Positions 46,841 to 55,416 of a stretch of 64,000 bases of DNA are shown in pieces. How positions within the stretch are numbered: the first letter of the stretch is position 1; the number at the start of each line of letters is the position of its first letter. The translations under genes and the position numbers were made by a program. Origin of the DNA: Flavobacterium humi (GTDB taxonomy: Bacteria > Bacteroidota > Bacteroidia > Flavobacteriales > Flavobacteriaceae); the NCBI RefSeq assembly GCF_004745595.1, contig NZ_SRLH01000006.1, forward strand, positions 186,001-250,000, given 5' to 3'. The notes beneath the pieces were generated by a model. It ran no database searches and was not told the origin of the DNA. It worked only from the letters and a program-made list of their open reading frames with translations.

Positions 46841-46848
46841 TAAATTTG
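46841..46848 (+). promoter_or_regulatory. TAnnTTTG promoter box for kmo
   Basis: TAAATTTG, perfect -7 box, 22 nt before the kmo ATG. Confidence 0.55.
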
Positions 46849-46870
46849 CAAAACTGTTTATAGAAAATTA

Positions 46871-48211
46871 ATGCAAACTCCACAAAAAATTGCCATTGTC
46901 GGTTCCGGATTGGTTGGAACATTATTAGCAATCTATCTTAAGAAAATGGGCCATGACGTACATGTATACGATCGAAGCCCTGATATCAGGACCGTTGAGT
47001 TTTCGGGCCGTTCCATCAATTTGGTAATGTCGGATCGTGGCTGGAGAGCATTGGAAAATATCGGTCTTGACGCCGAAATAAAAAAAATAGGGATAGCGGT
47101 TGATAAGCGGGCAATCCATATGCAGGACAATAAGCTCAATTACCAATATTACGGTAAAGAAGGAGAGGTTATTTTTTCACTTTCAAGAGGTATCCTGAAC
47201 CGGAAAATGATCGACCTGGCAGAAAAAAGCGGCGTTGTTTTCTTTTTCGAACATAAAATCTGGGATGTTACCCTGGCCGATGCCACCTTGCATAGCGGTG
47301 ATTCCGAAAGAGGCGAGTGGCAGGAACTGAAATACGATAAGGTTTTCGGTGCCGATGGTGCTTTTTCAAGAATACGCCACAGGATGCAGCGCCAGAGCAT
47401 GTTCAATTATTCACAGGAATTCCTAAATATCGGATACAAAGAATTGCATATCCCGGCCAATGCTGATGGTACGCACAAAATAGACAAACATTCCCTGCAC
47501 ATCTGGCCGCGCGGCCATTTCATGCTGATGGCCTTGCCCAACCTCGACGGAAGTTTTACCTGCACGCTATTTATGCCTTTCGAAGGCCAGAATTCTTTTG
47601 AAGCCTTAAAGGACCAAAGTGTTTTGGTGGATTTCTTTGCGAAATATTTCCCTGATACCGCAGCTGTAATTCCGGATTTGGTGGAAGATTTTTTCAAAAA
47701 CCCGACCAGTTACCTGGTGATGATGAAATGTTTTCCCTGGACTTTTGAAGACAAAGTGGCGCTTATCGGCGATTCGGCGCACGCCATTGTCCCTTTTTAC
47801 GGGCAAGGTATGAATGCCGGTTTTGAAGACATTACCGTGCTGAGCGAAATGATCGAAAAATACGGCAACGATTGGAAAACGATTTTTGAAGAATACGAAC
47901 TCTCACGCAAACCCAATGCAGATGCCATAGCGGAATTGTCGTATCGGAATTTTATGGAAATGAGTTCTAAAACAGCCGATGAAAAATTCCTGTTGCAGAA
48001 GAAAATCGAAAAGTGGTTTTCAGACAAACACCCGGATAAGTGGCTGCCATTGTACAGCCGTGTAACCTTCAGTCTTCAGCCTTATTCCGAAGCCCTGGCG
48101 ATAGGGGACATGCAAAATAAAATCATGGAAGAAATCATGGCGATGCCTAATATTGAGGAAAAGTGGAGCAGCGAAGAAGTGGAAAACAAAATCATTTCAC
48201 TCCTGAAATAA
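46871..48211 (+). CDS. kmo: Kynurenine 3-monooxygenase
   Basis: FAD-dependent hydroxylase that makes 3-hydroxykynurenine. Full length at 446 residues. The Rossmann loop is GSGLVG (11-16), followed by DRSPDIR, the GADGAFSRIRHRM motif and the second FAD motif ALIGDSAHAIVPFYGQGMN. It has its own promoter box. Together with kynU it gives 3-hydroxyanthranilate, a precursor of quinolinate; genes for tryptophan dioxygenase and 3-hydroxyanthranilate dioxygenase are not in the window. Confidence 0.95.
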   Translation: MQTPQKIAIVGSGLVGTLLAIYLKKMGHDVHVYDRSPDIRTVEFSGRSINLVMSDRGWRALENIGLDAEIKKIGIAVDKRAIHMQDNKLNYQYYGKEGEVIFSLSRGILNRKMIDLAEKSGVVFFFEHKIWDVTLADATLHSGDSERGEWQELKYDKVFGADGAFSRIRHRMQRQSMFNYSQEFLNIGYKELHIPANADGTHKIDKHSLHIWPRGHFMLMALPNLDGSFTCTLFMPFEGQNSFEALKDQSVLVDFFAKYFPDTAAVIPDLVEDFFKNPTSYLVMMKCFPWTFEDKVALIGDSAHAIVPFYGQGMNAGFEDITVLSEMIEKYGNDWKTIFEEYELSRKPNADAIAELSYRNFMEMSSKTADEKFLLQKKIEKWFSDKHPDKWLPLYSRVTFSLQPYSEALAIGDMQNKIMEEIMAMPNIEEKWSSEEVENKIISLLK

Positions 48212-48227
48212 CCCTGGCAATCCGCAG

Positions 48228-48251
48228 CAGAAGCAATAATTCTTGCTTCTG
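48228..48251. terminator. Hairpin between convergent kmo and the cupin gene
   Basis: CAGAAGCAA and TTGCTTCTG form a perfect 9-bp stem with loop TAATTC. There is no T run on either side, so its strength as terminator is doubtful. Confidence 0.45.
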
Positions 48252-48271
48252 TGGCTGAATTTCCTCAAAGA

Positions 48272-48634
48272 TTATTCTTCCCTGTGTACTTTTGTGAAAT
48301 CAAAAGCCGGCCTGCATATGGCAATATATTCGCAAGGTTCCTCAAACGGATTGGAATATTGAACCCTGACGTTTTTTTCTATTTTTATGGATTGACCTGC
48401 TTCCAGGATGATGGTTTCCCCGTCAATTATAAATTGCTTTTTACCCGAAATGATATAGGTATACTCTTCAAATTCAGGAGTCTGGAAAGGCTCGCTCCAT
48501 TTTGGCGGTGCGACCATATGGGCAATGGAAATGTCAGGATTGTCGGTAGTGGCACGGCCGTGGTGCTCTTCGATAAGTTTTCCGTCGGTGGTAGGAACCA
48601 CAAAAGGTGTTTTTTGGATAGAATATTTTTTCAT
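48272..48634 (-). CDS. Cupin-domain protein
   Basis: Small beta-barrel protein of 120 residues; the start MKKYSIQKTPFVV at 48634 is chosen because the frame upstream overlaps the next gene. The cupin core is visible (EEYTYIISGKKQFIIDGE, then ILEAGQSIKIEKNVRVQY). The first motif has few metal-binding His, so it may be a non-enzymatic or sugar-binding cupin. No signal peptide. It is the last gene of a minus-strand set that starts with the DUF853 ATPase. Confidence 0.83.
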   Translation of the reverse strand: MKKYSIQKTPFVVPTTDGKLIEEHHGRATTDNPDISIAHMVAPPKWSEPFQTPEFEEYTYIISGKKQFIIDGETIILEAGQSIKIEKNVRVQYSNPFEEPCEYIAICRPAFDFTKVHREE

Positions 48635-48644
48635 AGCTTGTTTT

Positions 48645-49088
48645 TTAATCCCAAACATATTTCCAGGAGTTGTCTTTCTGTTTTTTCCAGACCGTATGGA
48701 AAATCCCCTTAAAATCCTTTTTGCTGCCCAGCGAGTCTTTGGTTGTCCAGATGTATGGCCCATAAGTATAAGCCAAAGTACCGTCGTTGGAAACTTCAAT
48801 GAAATCGGCTTTCCAGGTAACCGTTGCTTTTGTGAACTTCGGCTGGCTGAAATGGTTCCTGATGCTTTCTTTTCCCTTAATCAAGGAATCGTTGTCCAGC
48901 TTGATCACGGCGCTGCTATCGGCGAAAGCATAAAACGCCTCGGCAATCCCTTTGGCCTGAGCCAGGTTATTAAAATCAACTTCGGTTTTGGAGACTTCCT
49001 CTTTCCATTGGGCGATGTTTCCGGTGCTTTCTTTTTTGGCACAGCCGAAAATCCCCAGGCAGCAAATGATGGCAATTGATTTTTTCAT
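48645..49088 (-). CDS. Lipoprotein with NTF2/SnoaL-like (DUF4440-type) domain
   Basis: 147-residue protein with a lipoprotein signal, MKKSIAIICCLGIFGCAKK, lipidated at Cys16. The mature part resembles the NTF2-like fold of the DUF4440/SnoaL group (AQAKGIAEAFYAFADSSAV, then ESIRNHFSQP and WKKQKDNSWKYVWD). Function unknown; such domains often bind small ligands. It lies 10 nt upstream of the cupin gene on the same strand. Confidence 0.83.
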   Translation of the reverse strand: MKKSIAIICCLGIFGCAKKESTGNIAQWKEEVSKTEVDFNNLAQAKGIAEAFYAFADSSAVIKLDNDSLIKGKESIRNHFSQPKFTKATVTWKADFIEVSNDGTLAYTYGPYIWTTKDSLGSKKDFKGIFHTVWKKQKDNSWKYVWD

Positions 49089-49100
49089 AATATGATGGTT

Positions 49101-49469
49101 CTATTTTTTGAAAATAAAATAAACGGCCAGGATTAGAAAACAAAAACCGACAGCGTGGTTCCACTTGAAGGTTTCGTTTTTGAAAAACAACATCGAAAAC
49201 ACAACAAAAACAATCAATGTTATCACTTCCTGGATGACTTTTAGCTGCATCAGGCTAAACGGGCCGCCATTGCCCTGGTATCCTATTTTATTGGCAGGGA
49301 CCTGGAAACAGTATTCGAATAAAGCCAGTCCCCAACTGATGAGTACAATGGTGATTAATCCTGCATTTTCAAACCATTTCAGTTCCTTGAATTTTAAGTG
49401 CCCGTACCAGGCCAACGTCATGAATATATTGGAAAGGACCAATAAACCTATAGTGATGAAACTTCTCAT
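49101..49469 (-). CDS. DMT-family small membrane protein (DUF486)
   Basis: 122 residues with four predicted membrane helices, matching the DUF486 group of drug/metabolite-type transporters (IFMTLAWYGHLKF, SWGLALFEYCFQVPANKIGY, FSLMQLKVIQEVITL). Its ATG overlaps the stop of the DUF853 ATPase by four bases. Substrate unknown. Confidence 0.9.
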   Translation of the reverse strand: MRSFITIGLLVLSNIFMTLAWYGHLKFKELKWFENAGLITIVLISWGLALFEYCFQVPANKIGYQGNGGPFSLMQLKVIQEVITLIVFVVFSMLFFKNETFKWNHAVGFCFLILAVYFIFKK

Positions 49470-50974
49470 TTGCTTTTCAATACTTTCATAAGGACATTAA
49501 ATGCGCCGCGGATAAAGCTGGCACTCGTGACTACTTTCAATACCGATTTCCCAACTACTTCTCCCATTCCCGGCTCTTTGCTGGCCTGTTTTTCTTCTTC
49601 TTTTTCGGCAACTTCCTCCGAAATCTCGTCTATTTTTTTGGTCAGTATCTCGTAAGCACTTTCACGGTCAATCTCTTCTTCGTATTTTTCTACCAGTCTT
49701 GAGGCAGCATTGATTTTTTCAATTTCAGCTTCGGTTAGAATATCCATCCTGCTTTCAGGCGCGCGCATCATGGTAGCTGCGAGCGGCGTAGGGATTCCTT
49801 TTTCGTTCAAAGCCGTAACAAGGGCTTCGCCAATTCCCAGGGATGTAATTATTTCGTCAGTTTTATAATATTCGGACGTAGGGTAGTTGTCGGCGGTTTG
49901 TTTTATCGCCTGCCTGTCATTTGCGGTAAAAGCACGGAGCGCATGCTGGATTTTCAATCCTAACTGGGCCAGGACTTCCTTCGGCACGTCCATCGGGTTT
50001 TGGGTAATAAAATAAACGCCAATTCCTTTGGAACGGATCAGTTTGATAATGGTTTCGATCTGGTCGAGCAACGCTTTGCTGGCCTCATTGAATATAAGAT
50101 GTGCTTCATCAATGAAAATAACTAATTCCGGTTGTTCCACATCTCCTTTTTCAGGCATCTGATTGTAAATTTCGGCCAAAAGGTTCAACATGAAGGTCGA
50201 GAATAATTTCGGTTTGTCCTGGATGTCAGTCAACCGTACAATATTGATATAGCCGCGGCCGTTTTCGTCAATACGCATCAAATCGTCAATTTCGAATGAT
50301 TTTTCACCAAAAAAGACATCCGCTCCCTGTTGCTCGAGCTCGATTATCTTCCTTAATATAGTCCCTGTTGTGGCGGTGGAAATCTTGCCGTATTCCTGGG
50401 AAATCTCATCTTTGCCTTCTTCAGTACTATAATTCATGACTTTTTTGATGTCCTTTAAGTCCAGAAGAGGCATTTTTTTGTCATCGCAATACTTAAAGAT
50501 AACAGCAATGACGCCGGCTTGGGTTTCGTTTAAATCCAGAATCCTGGAAAACAACACCGGACCGAACTCCGAAACTGTGGCACGCAGCCTGACCCCGTTT
50601 TGGGCCGATAAGGTCAATAATTCGACCGGAAAGGATTTTGGGGAAAACGGAATGCCTATTTTAGCATGCCTTTCGGTGATAAATGGCTGTTCGGTGCCTT
50701 CTTTGGCCACACCGGAAAAATCTCCTTTAATGTCCATCATCAGTACAGGAATCCCGTTTTGGGACAATTGCTCTGAAAGTACCTGGATGGTTTTAGTCTT
50801 TCCTGTTCCTGTGGCGCCGGCAATCAGGCCATGGCGGTTCATGGTCTTTAAAGGAATAGTAACGGGAATGCTTTGGGCTTCGCCGTCAAGGATGGCGCCT
50901 CCAAGGTTGATGCTGGCGCCTTTGCAGGCATATCCGGCAGTTATATCGGTTGTAAAGTTTTCTAATCTGCTCAT
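49466..50974 (-). CDS. HerA/DUF853-family ATPase (YjgR-like)
   Basis: RecA-type ATPase of 502 residues with Walker A GATGTGKTKT, the following MMDIKGDFSGVA and Walker B LVIFIDEAHLIF. The order and motifs match the DUF853 (E. coli YjgR) family related to HerA/FtsK hexameric pumps. A charged Glu/Lys-rich segment precedes the C-terminus. There is no nuclease partner (NurA) nearby, so this is not an obvious DNA-end-resection pair or defence system. Function not established. Confidence 0.9.
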   Translation of the reverse strand: MSRLENFTTDITAGYACKGASINLGGAILDGEAQSIPVTIPLKTMNRHGLIAGATGTGKTKTIQVLSEQLSQNGIPVLMMDIKGDFSGVAKEGTEQPFITERHAKIGIPFSPKSFPVELLTLSAQNGVRLRATVSEFGPVLFSRILDLNETQAGVIAVIFKYCDDKKMPLLDLKDIKKVMNYSTEEGKDEISQEYGKISTATTGTILRKIIELEQQGADVFFGEKSFEIDDLMRIDENGRGYINIVRLTDIQDKPKLFSTFMLNLLAEIYNQMPEKGDVEQPELVIFIDEAHLIFNEASKALLDQIETIIKLIRSKGIGVYFITQNPMDVPKEVLAQLGLKIQHALRAFTANDRQAIKQTADNYPTSEYYKTDEIITSLGIGEALVTALNEKGIPTPLAATMMRAPESRMDILTEAEIEKINAASRLVEKYEEEIDRESAYEILTKKIDEISEEVAEKEEEKQASKEPGMGEVVGKSVLKVVTSASFIRGAFNVLMKVLKSK

Positions 50975-51368
50975 TTTGTCCTATTATATATAGGTGCAAG
51001 ATACTTATTTTTTAAGTAAAGTAATAAAGGGTGGGAAAACTTGTAAAATAGGCGTTATTTGTTATTTAAGTCAGATTTTACAGGGATTTACAGCCGATTA
51101 TTTGATTTTCAAAGAAAAATCACATAATTTATGTATTTTGTAATAAAAATCTATTTTTTAAACTAAATAGTTAATAATCAAACAAAATCAAGCTAGTTTT
51201 TGAATATTCTGTAGGAGTATAAGTAAAAATAAATTCATACATTTACCGGGGCAGCCTATAAAATGTAAAAAAAGTTTTTTTATTACAAGTAAAAAATTAA
51301 ATTTGCTCCCATTATTTAATAATTTCAACAAAAATTATAATCAATTAAAAAATTTAAATTTTAGAAAA
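50975..51368. other. Divergent AT-rich intergenic region before the Exb/TonB operon
   Basis: About 390 nt without a credible ORF. It must hold the promoter of the minus-strand DUF853 operon, which I cannot locate, and that of exbB. The perfect box TAAATTTG (51298-51305) lies 63 nt before the exbB ATG. No riboswitch or terminator is visible. Confidence 0.6.
51298..51305 (+). promoter_or_regulatory. TAnnTTTG promoter box for the exbB operon
   Basis: TAAATTTG, followed by a 63-nt AT-rich leader. No -33 TTG at standard spacing. Confidence 0.55.
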
Positions 51369-52187
51369 ATGGCAAACGTTAAAAAAGAAAGTAGTTCAAA
51401 CGGAGGAGATATGTTCTCAGGAATTGTAATCGTAGCATGTATCGTTGTAGGGTTTTTGATTTGGCAATTTGTTATGGGTGCAGGTTCAAATTTTGAAGGA
51501 GAAGTAAATACAGGTCATCCAAAACCAGGGAATTATCTTGCAATGGTTTACAAAGGTGGACCAATCGTACCTGTATTGATGGGGTTACTATTAATGGTTG
51601 TTGTTTTCTCTCTTGAAAGATTCATGGTAATCTCTAAAGCAGCTGGAAAAGGTAACTTAGACGCTTTCATGAAAAAAGTTCAAGGAAATGTAACTGGTGG
51701 AGATATCGAAGGAGCTATCGAAGCTTGTGACAAACAAAAAGGTTCTGTGGCAAACGCTATCAAAGCTGGTTTGGTAAAATACCAAGCGGTTAAAGCTGAA
51801 GGATTCAGCAGCGAGGATGCTACTGAAACTATTCATAAAGAAATCGAAGAGGCTACTTCACTTGAAATGCCTATGTTAGAGAAAAACCTTACTATCATTT
51901 CTACATTAGTATCTTTAGGAACTCTTGCAGGTCTTTTAGGAACGGTAACAGGTATGATTAAAGCGTTTGGTGCGTTGGCTTCTGCTGGAACTCCAGACCA
52001 GGCGATGCTTGCAAACGGTATCTCTGAGGCATTGATCAACACTGCAACAGGTATTTCTACTTCTGCATTAGCAATTATTGTTTATAACTTCTTTACCTCT
52101 AAAATTGACACGTTAACGTACTCAATTGATGAAGCTGCTTCAACAATCGTGAATACTTACAGACGTTTCAAAGGAAGTTTAAAATAA
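51369..52187 (+). CDS. exbB: MotA/TolQ/ExbB proton channel family protein
   Basis: Inner-membrane proton-channel subunit that energises TonB. 272 residues from the ATG at 51369; the TTG at 51303 lies in the promoter box. There is an N-terminal helix (about 18-38), then VPVLMGLLLMVVVFSLERFM and the paired helices with TIISTLVSLGTLAGLLGTVT and NTATGISTSALAIIVYNFF, typical of ExbB/TolQ. Codon use is very AT-rich (AAA, GAA, TTA, ACT), unlike most of the window, suggesting high expression. First gene of a seven-gene operon. Confidence 0.94.
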   Translation: MANVKKESSSNGGDMFSGIVIVACIVVGFLIWQFVMGAGSNFEGEVNTGHPKPGNYLAMVYKGGPIVPVLMGLLLMVVVFSLERFMVISKAAGKGNLDAFMKKVQGNVTGGDIEGAIEACDKQKGSVANAIKAGLVKYQAVKAEGFSSEDATETIHKEIEEATSLEMPMLEKNLTIISTLVSLGTLAGLLGTVTGMIKAFGALASAGTPDQAMLANGISEALINTATGISTSALAIIVYNFFTSKIDTLTYSIDEAASTIVNTYRRFKGSLK

Positions 52188-52246
52188 TATAAACGTGTTA
52201 AACGTTATATATAATATGACGTTTTTTCACATACAAAAATATAAAT

Positions 52247-52861
52247 ATGGCTAAAGTAAAAACGCAAAAAAAGGCGGCAGCTATCGACATGACAGCAATG
52301 TGTGACGTGGCTTTCCTTTTGCTTACTTTCTTCATCTTGACTGCGACCGCAAAGCAACCAGAGCCATTGCCAGTTGATACGCCTAGTTCTACAGTGCAGA
52401 CTAAACTGCCTGAATCTGACTTGGCAACATTAACAGTTGGTAAAGGAAAAGTGTTCTTCGGGGTTACCGGAAAAGAAGTTAGAGTTAGGACATTAGAATT
52501 AATGGGAGTTAAGTACGGGGTGGCTTTTTCACCTGAAGAAAGACAAAAATTCTCTTTAATTGACGGTTTTGGTGTGCCAATGGCAAATTTGAAACAAGTA
52601 ATTGCTATGACCAGCACTGAAAGGAATCAAAAAGATTTGCAGCCGGGTATACCTAAAGATTCTTTGGATAACCAATTGAAAGAATGGATTTATAATGCAC
52701 GTATTGCTACTAAAGAAATAGCTGGTAAAGAGCTTAAAGTGGCAATTAAAGGTGATGCTAAACAAGAATATCCAGAGATCAAAAAAGTAATGGATATTTT
52801 ACAGGACCAGCAAATCAACCAGTTCAATTTGGTAACTGGTTTACGTGGGAAAGATTTTTAA
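52247..52861 (+). CDS. exbD: ExbD/TolR-family biopolymer transport protein 1
   Basis: 204 residues with a single N-terminal membrane helix (DMTAMCDVAFLLLTFFILTA) carrying the conserved Asp of the proton path, followed by a periplasmic domain. It is longer than E. coli ExbD (about 140). It forms the channel with ExbB and the second ExbD copy. A 59-nt gap separates it from exbB. Confidence 0.93.
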   Translation: MAKVKTQKKAAAIDMTAMCDVAFLLLTFFILTATAKQPEPLPVDTPSSTVQTKLPESDLATLTVGKGKVFFGVTGKEVRVRTLELMGVKYGVAFSPEERQKFSLIDGFGVPMANLKQVIAMTSTERNQKDLQPGIPKDSLDNQLKEWIYNARIATKEIAGKELKVAIKGDAKQEYPEIKKVMDILQDQQINQFNLVTGLRGKDF

Positions 52862-52879
52862 TACTATAAAAAATAAACG

Positions 52880-53431
52880 ATGGCAGAATTAAATACTGGC
52901 GACGGTGGCGGTAAAAAAGGCGATGGTAAGGTAAGAAGTAAAAAAGGCAATTCTAAGGTTGATTTAACAGCCATGGTAGATTTGGCATTCTTATTGATAA
53001 CATTCTTTATGTTAACCACTTCGTTGTCTAAACCTCAATCCATGGATTTGGGTATGCCGGATAAAGATCCAGATCCAACCAAGAATACTACTATTGATGT
53101 AGCTGACAACAGGTCGATGACTATCTTGTTAGGAGATAATGATCAGGTAAAGTGGTACATGGGTCAGTTTGCAACTCCGTTGGAAGGGCCTGAACAAGTA
53201 GTATATGGCAAAGAAGGTATTCGTAAGGAACTTTTGTCAAAAATGACTTCAGTTCCTCAGGTAACTGGAGATCCTAAAAAAGGATTGATCGTAATCATTA
53301 AGCCGAGTAAAAAATCTACCTATAAAAACCTGGTGGATATCCTTGACGAAATGGCAATCTGCAAAGTTCCGACTTATGCAATTGTAGATATTACTAAGGA
53401 AGAGGTTGATCTATTAGAGAAACCAGAATAG
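52880..53431 (+). CDS. exbD: ExbD/TolR-family biopolymer transport protein 2
   Basis: 183 residues; a Gly/Lys-rich N-terminus (about 1-28) precedes the membrane helix VDLTAMVDLAFLLITFFML with the conserved Asp. It differs clearly from the first ExbD, so the pair is an old duplication that may act as a heteromer, as is usual in Bacteroidota. It starts 18 nt after exbD 1 and 27 nt before tonB. Confidence 0.93.
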   Translation: MAELNTGDGGGKKGDGKVRSKKGNSKVDLTAMVDLAFLLITFFMLTTSLSKPQSMDLGMPDKDPDPTKNTTIDVADNRSMTILLGDNDQVKWYMGQFATPLEGPEQVVYGKEGIRKELLSKMTSVPQVTGDPKKGLIVIIKPSKKSTYKNLVDILDEMAICKVPTYAIVDITKEEVDLLEKPE

Positions 53432-53458
53432 GTTAAATTTAACCCTTAAAAAGAAATT

Positions 53459-54262
53459 ATGAAATTAGATATATTCAAATCTCAATGGTTAGATTTAGTT
53501 TTTGAAGGCCGCAACAAAAAGTATGGTGCATACCAGTTGCGTAAAGAGAATCCTAAAACATCGGTTAAAGCGTTATTCATAGGAGCATCAGTTTTCGGAT
53601 TGGCCCTGGCTTCACCTTTAATTATCGATATGATTCCTAAATCGGATGAAGCTAAAAATACACTTGATGAGAAAGTGGTTTTGGTTAATATGGAAAAACC
53701 AAAGGAAAATTTACCACCTCCACCAAAACCACCAGAGCCGCCAAAACCAAAGATCGACGAGGTAAAATTCGTGAAACCTAAGGTTGTTGAAGCTAAAAAG
53801 GTTGTTGAGGAGATCAAAACTATCGAAGAGCTAAAAGACAAAAACATTGCGGCTAAAGACCAAAAAGGAGATAAAGATGCAGAAATCGTAATCGATCAAC
53901 CTACTGGTAATGCTGAAAAAGATGCGGAAATCGTAGATAACAATGTATATAGCTCTGCAGGTATCGAAGTACAACCGGAATTCCCAGGAGGACCGGCAGG
54001 TTTTGCTAAATACGTGCAAAAAAACTACCGTACACCGGAAGTGGAACAAGATCTTAAAGGACGTGTATTTGTGGAATTCGTTGTTGAAAAAGACGGAAGT
54101 TTAACAGATATCAAAGTAATCAGGGATTTAGGTTTCGGTACAGGAGCAGAAGCAATCAGAATGCTTAAAAATGCCCCTAAATGGAAGCCGGGTGTTCAAA
54201 ACGGTAAAACAATCCGTGTACGTTACAGCTTGCCTATCATGCTTGACATCAGAACAGAATAA
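53459..54262 (+). CDS. tonB: Energy transducer TonB
   Basis: 267 residues with the full TonB layout: a cytoplasmic start, one membrane helix (about 36-55), a Pro/Lys-rich linker (about 80-97, PPPPKPPEPPKPK) and a charged spacer. The C-terminal domain (about 175-265) reads PEFPGGPAGFAKYVQKNYRT, then APKWKPGVQNGKTIRVRYSL. It carries energy from ExbBD to outer-membrane receptors such as that at 10882. Its TAA overlaps the next ATG. Three secreted proteins at 58004, 58682 and 59289 repeat only its C-terminal domain. Confidence 0.95.
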   Translation: MKLDIFKSQWLDLVFEGRNKKYGAYQLRKENPKTSVKALFIGASVFGLALASPLIIDMIPKSDEAKNTLDEKVVLVNMEKPKENLPPPPKPPEPPKPKIDEVKFVKPKVVEAKKVVEEIKTIEELKDKNIAAKDQKGDKDAEIVIDQPTGNAEKDAEIVDNNVYSSAGIEVQPEFPGGPAGFAKYVQKNYRTPEVEQDLKGRVFVEFVVEKDGSLTDIKVIRDLGFGTGAEAIRMLKNAPKWKPGVQNGKTIRVRYSLPIMLDIRTE

Positions 54263-54486
54263 TGGATAATTATAATTCAAATGATTCTCAGAAGAAATCG
54301 CTCAAAGAGCGATTTCTTCTCGTTATAGGTATACTGTTCTTTTTGCTTTACCTGGCTTTTGGCCTGGCAGTCATCTTCTGGAAAGGTTTGCCCCTTGCTA
54401 TGCCGGACGGCTATAGGATGGCTTTTGGTATTATTATAATAATTTACGCTTTTTTGCGTTTTATTCGTTTCTTTCAAAAATCATGA
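54262..54486 (+). CDS. Small two-helix membrane protein in the Exb/TonB operon
   Basis: 74 residues: a charged N-terminus (MDNYNSNDSQKKSLKERF), then two predicted membrane helices (FLLVIGILFFLLYLAFGLAV and MAFGIIIIIYAFLRFI). I know no named family. It is overlapped at its start by tonB (TAATG) and at its end by the next gene (ATGA), so it is an integral part of the operon and is made in step with TonB and the substrate-binding-like lipoprotein. Confidence 0.85.
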   Translation: MDNYNSNDSQKKSLKERFLLVIGILFFLLYLAFGLAVIFWKGLPLAMPDGYRMAFGIIIIIYAFLRFIRFFQKS

Positions 54487-55400
54487 GCATGAAAAAAATA
54501 ACTTTTTACGCTGTTTTTTTACTTTTTATAATCGCCTTGGCCTGTGACAAAAAAGCAAACAGCAAGGATAAGGAAACAATCCTCAAAGGAAGGGCAACAA
54601 TACTTGTGGATGAGACTTTGCTTCCGGTTATGGAAGACCAGGTTGATGTTTTTGAAAGCCAGTACAATGCCACTGTCACTTTAATAGGCAAGTCCGAATC
54701 GGAGATAGTGCAGCTATTGTCAAAAAACAAGCAGCAGTTAGCTGTTTTGCCTCGGGAACTAACTAAAAATGAAGCTGAAATATTCGAAGCGAAAAAGATT
54801 ACGCCAAGGATTACTCCGTTGGCCACTGATGCAATCGCGTTTGTTTGCCACAAAAATAACAAGGATACGCTTATCGATTTGCAGAATGTGATTACCTTTG
54901 TGCAAGGCAAGGACCAGAGCGGTTTTAAAGGACTGGTTTTTGACAATCCAAATTCAAGTACGGTACGTTATTTTAAAGAATTGGCCAAAGTAAATGCTTT
55001 GCCTAAAGAAAAGATATTTTCCTTTGATACCAACAATGAAGTGATTCAGTTTGTTGCCAAAAACGAAGGGATGATTGGTGTTGTAGGAGTAAATTGGCTA
55101 TTCCAGCCAAAACCTGACATGACAGATGTTGTCAAACAGGTAAGGATTTTAAGTGTTAAATCTTCCAAAACAAAAGGATATGTTTATCCTAGCCAGGAGA
55201 ACATATTTACAGGAGATTATCCTCTTACCCGTGAAATTAAAATGTTAAATTATCAAGGATTTTCGGGTTTAGGCATGGGATTTGCTTCCTTTGTAGCAGG
55301 AGAGATTGGCCAGAGGATTATCCTTAAATCAGGATTGTCGCCCGTAAGGATACCGAGCCGGAATATTGTCATCCGAAAAGAAATCGAGAAGAAAGAATAA
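54483..55400 (+). CDS. PstS-like substrate-binding lipoprotein
   Basis: 305 residues with a lipoprotein signal (lipidated at Cys21, LLFIIALACDKK). The mature part is a periplasmic-binding-protein fold of the PstS phosphate-binding type (FESQYNATVTLIGKSESEIV, DAIAFVCHKN, NSSTVRYFKEL). No PstCAB transport genes lie nearby, so it is unlikely to be part of an ordinary phosphate importer here. It is coupled to the small membrane protein before it and precedes the TPR gene; a sensory or assembly role with TonB is possible. Confidence 0.87.
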   Translation: MSMKKITFYAVFLLFIIALACDKKANSKDKETILKGRATILVDETLLPVMEDQVDVFESQYNATVTLIGKSESEIVQLLSKNKQQLAVLPRELTKNEAEIFEAKKITPRITPLATDAIAFVCHKNNKDTLIDLQNVITFVQGKDQSGFKGLVFDNPNSSTVRYFKELAKVNALPKEKIFSFDTNNEVIQFVAKNEGMIGVVGVNWLFQPKPDMTDVVKQVRILSVKSSKTKGYVYPSQENIFTGDYPLTREIKMLNYQGFSGLGMGFASFVAGEIGQRIILKSGLSPVRIPSRNIVIRKEIEKKE

Positions 55401-55416
55401 ATTAATATCAACTAAA

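Noticed and set aside
49466..50974. HerA-like ATPase as part of an anti-phage system
   Set aside because: No NurA, nuclease, SIR2 or other defence partner is adjacent; neighbours are a DMT protein, an NTF2-like lipoprotein and a cupin.
50436..50993. 185-codon plus-strand ORF opposite the DUF853 ATPase gene
   Set aside because: Antisense shadow of a well-conserved gene; no recognisable protein features.
54483..55400. Phosphate importer locus
   Set aside because: The PstS-like lipoprotein has no pstC, pstA, pstB or phoU nearby and is embedded in the TonB operon.
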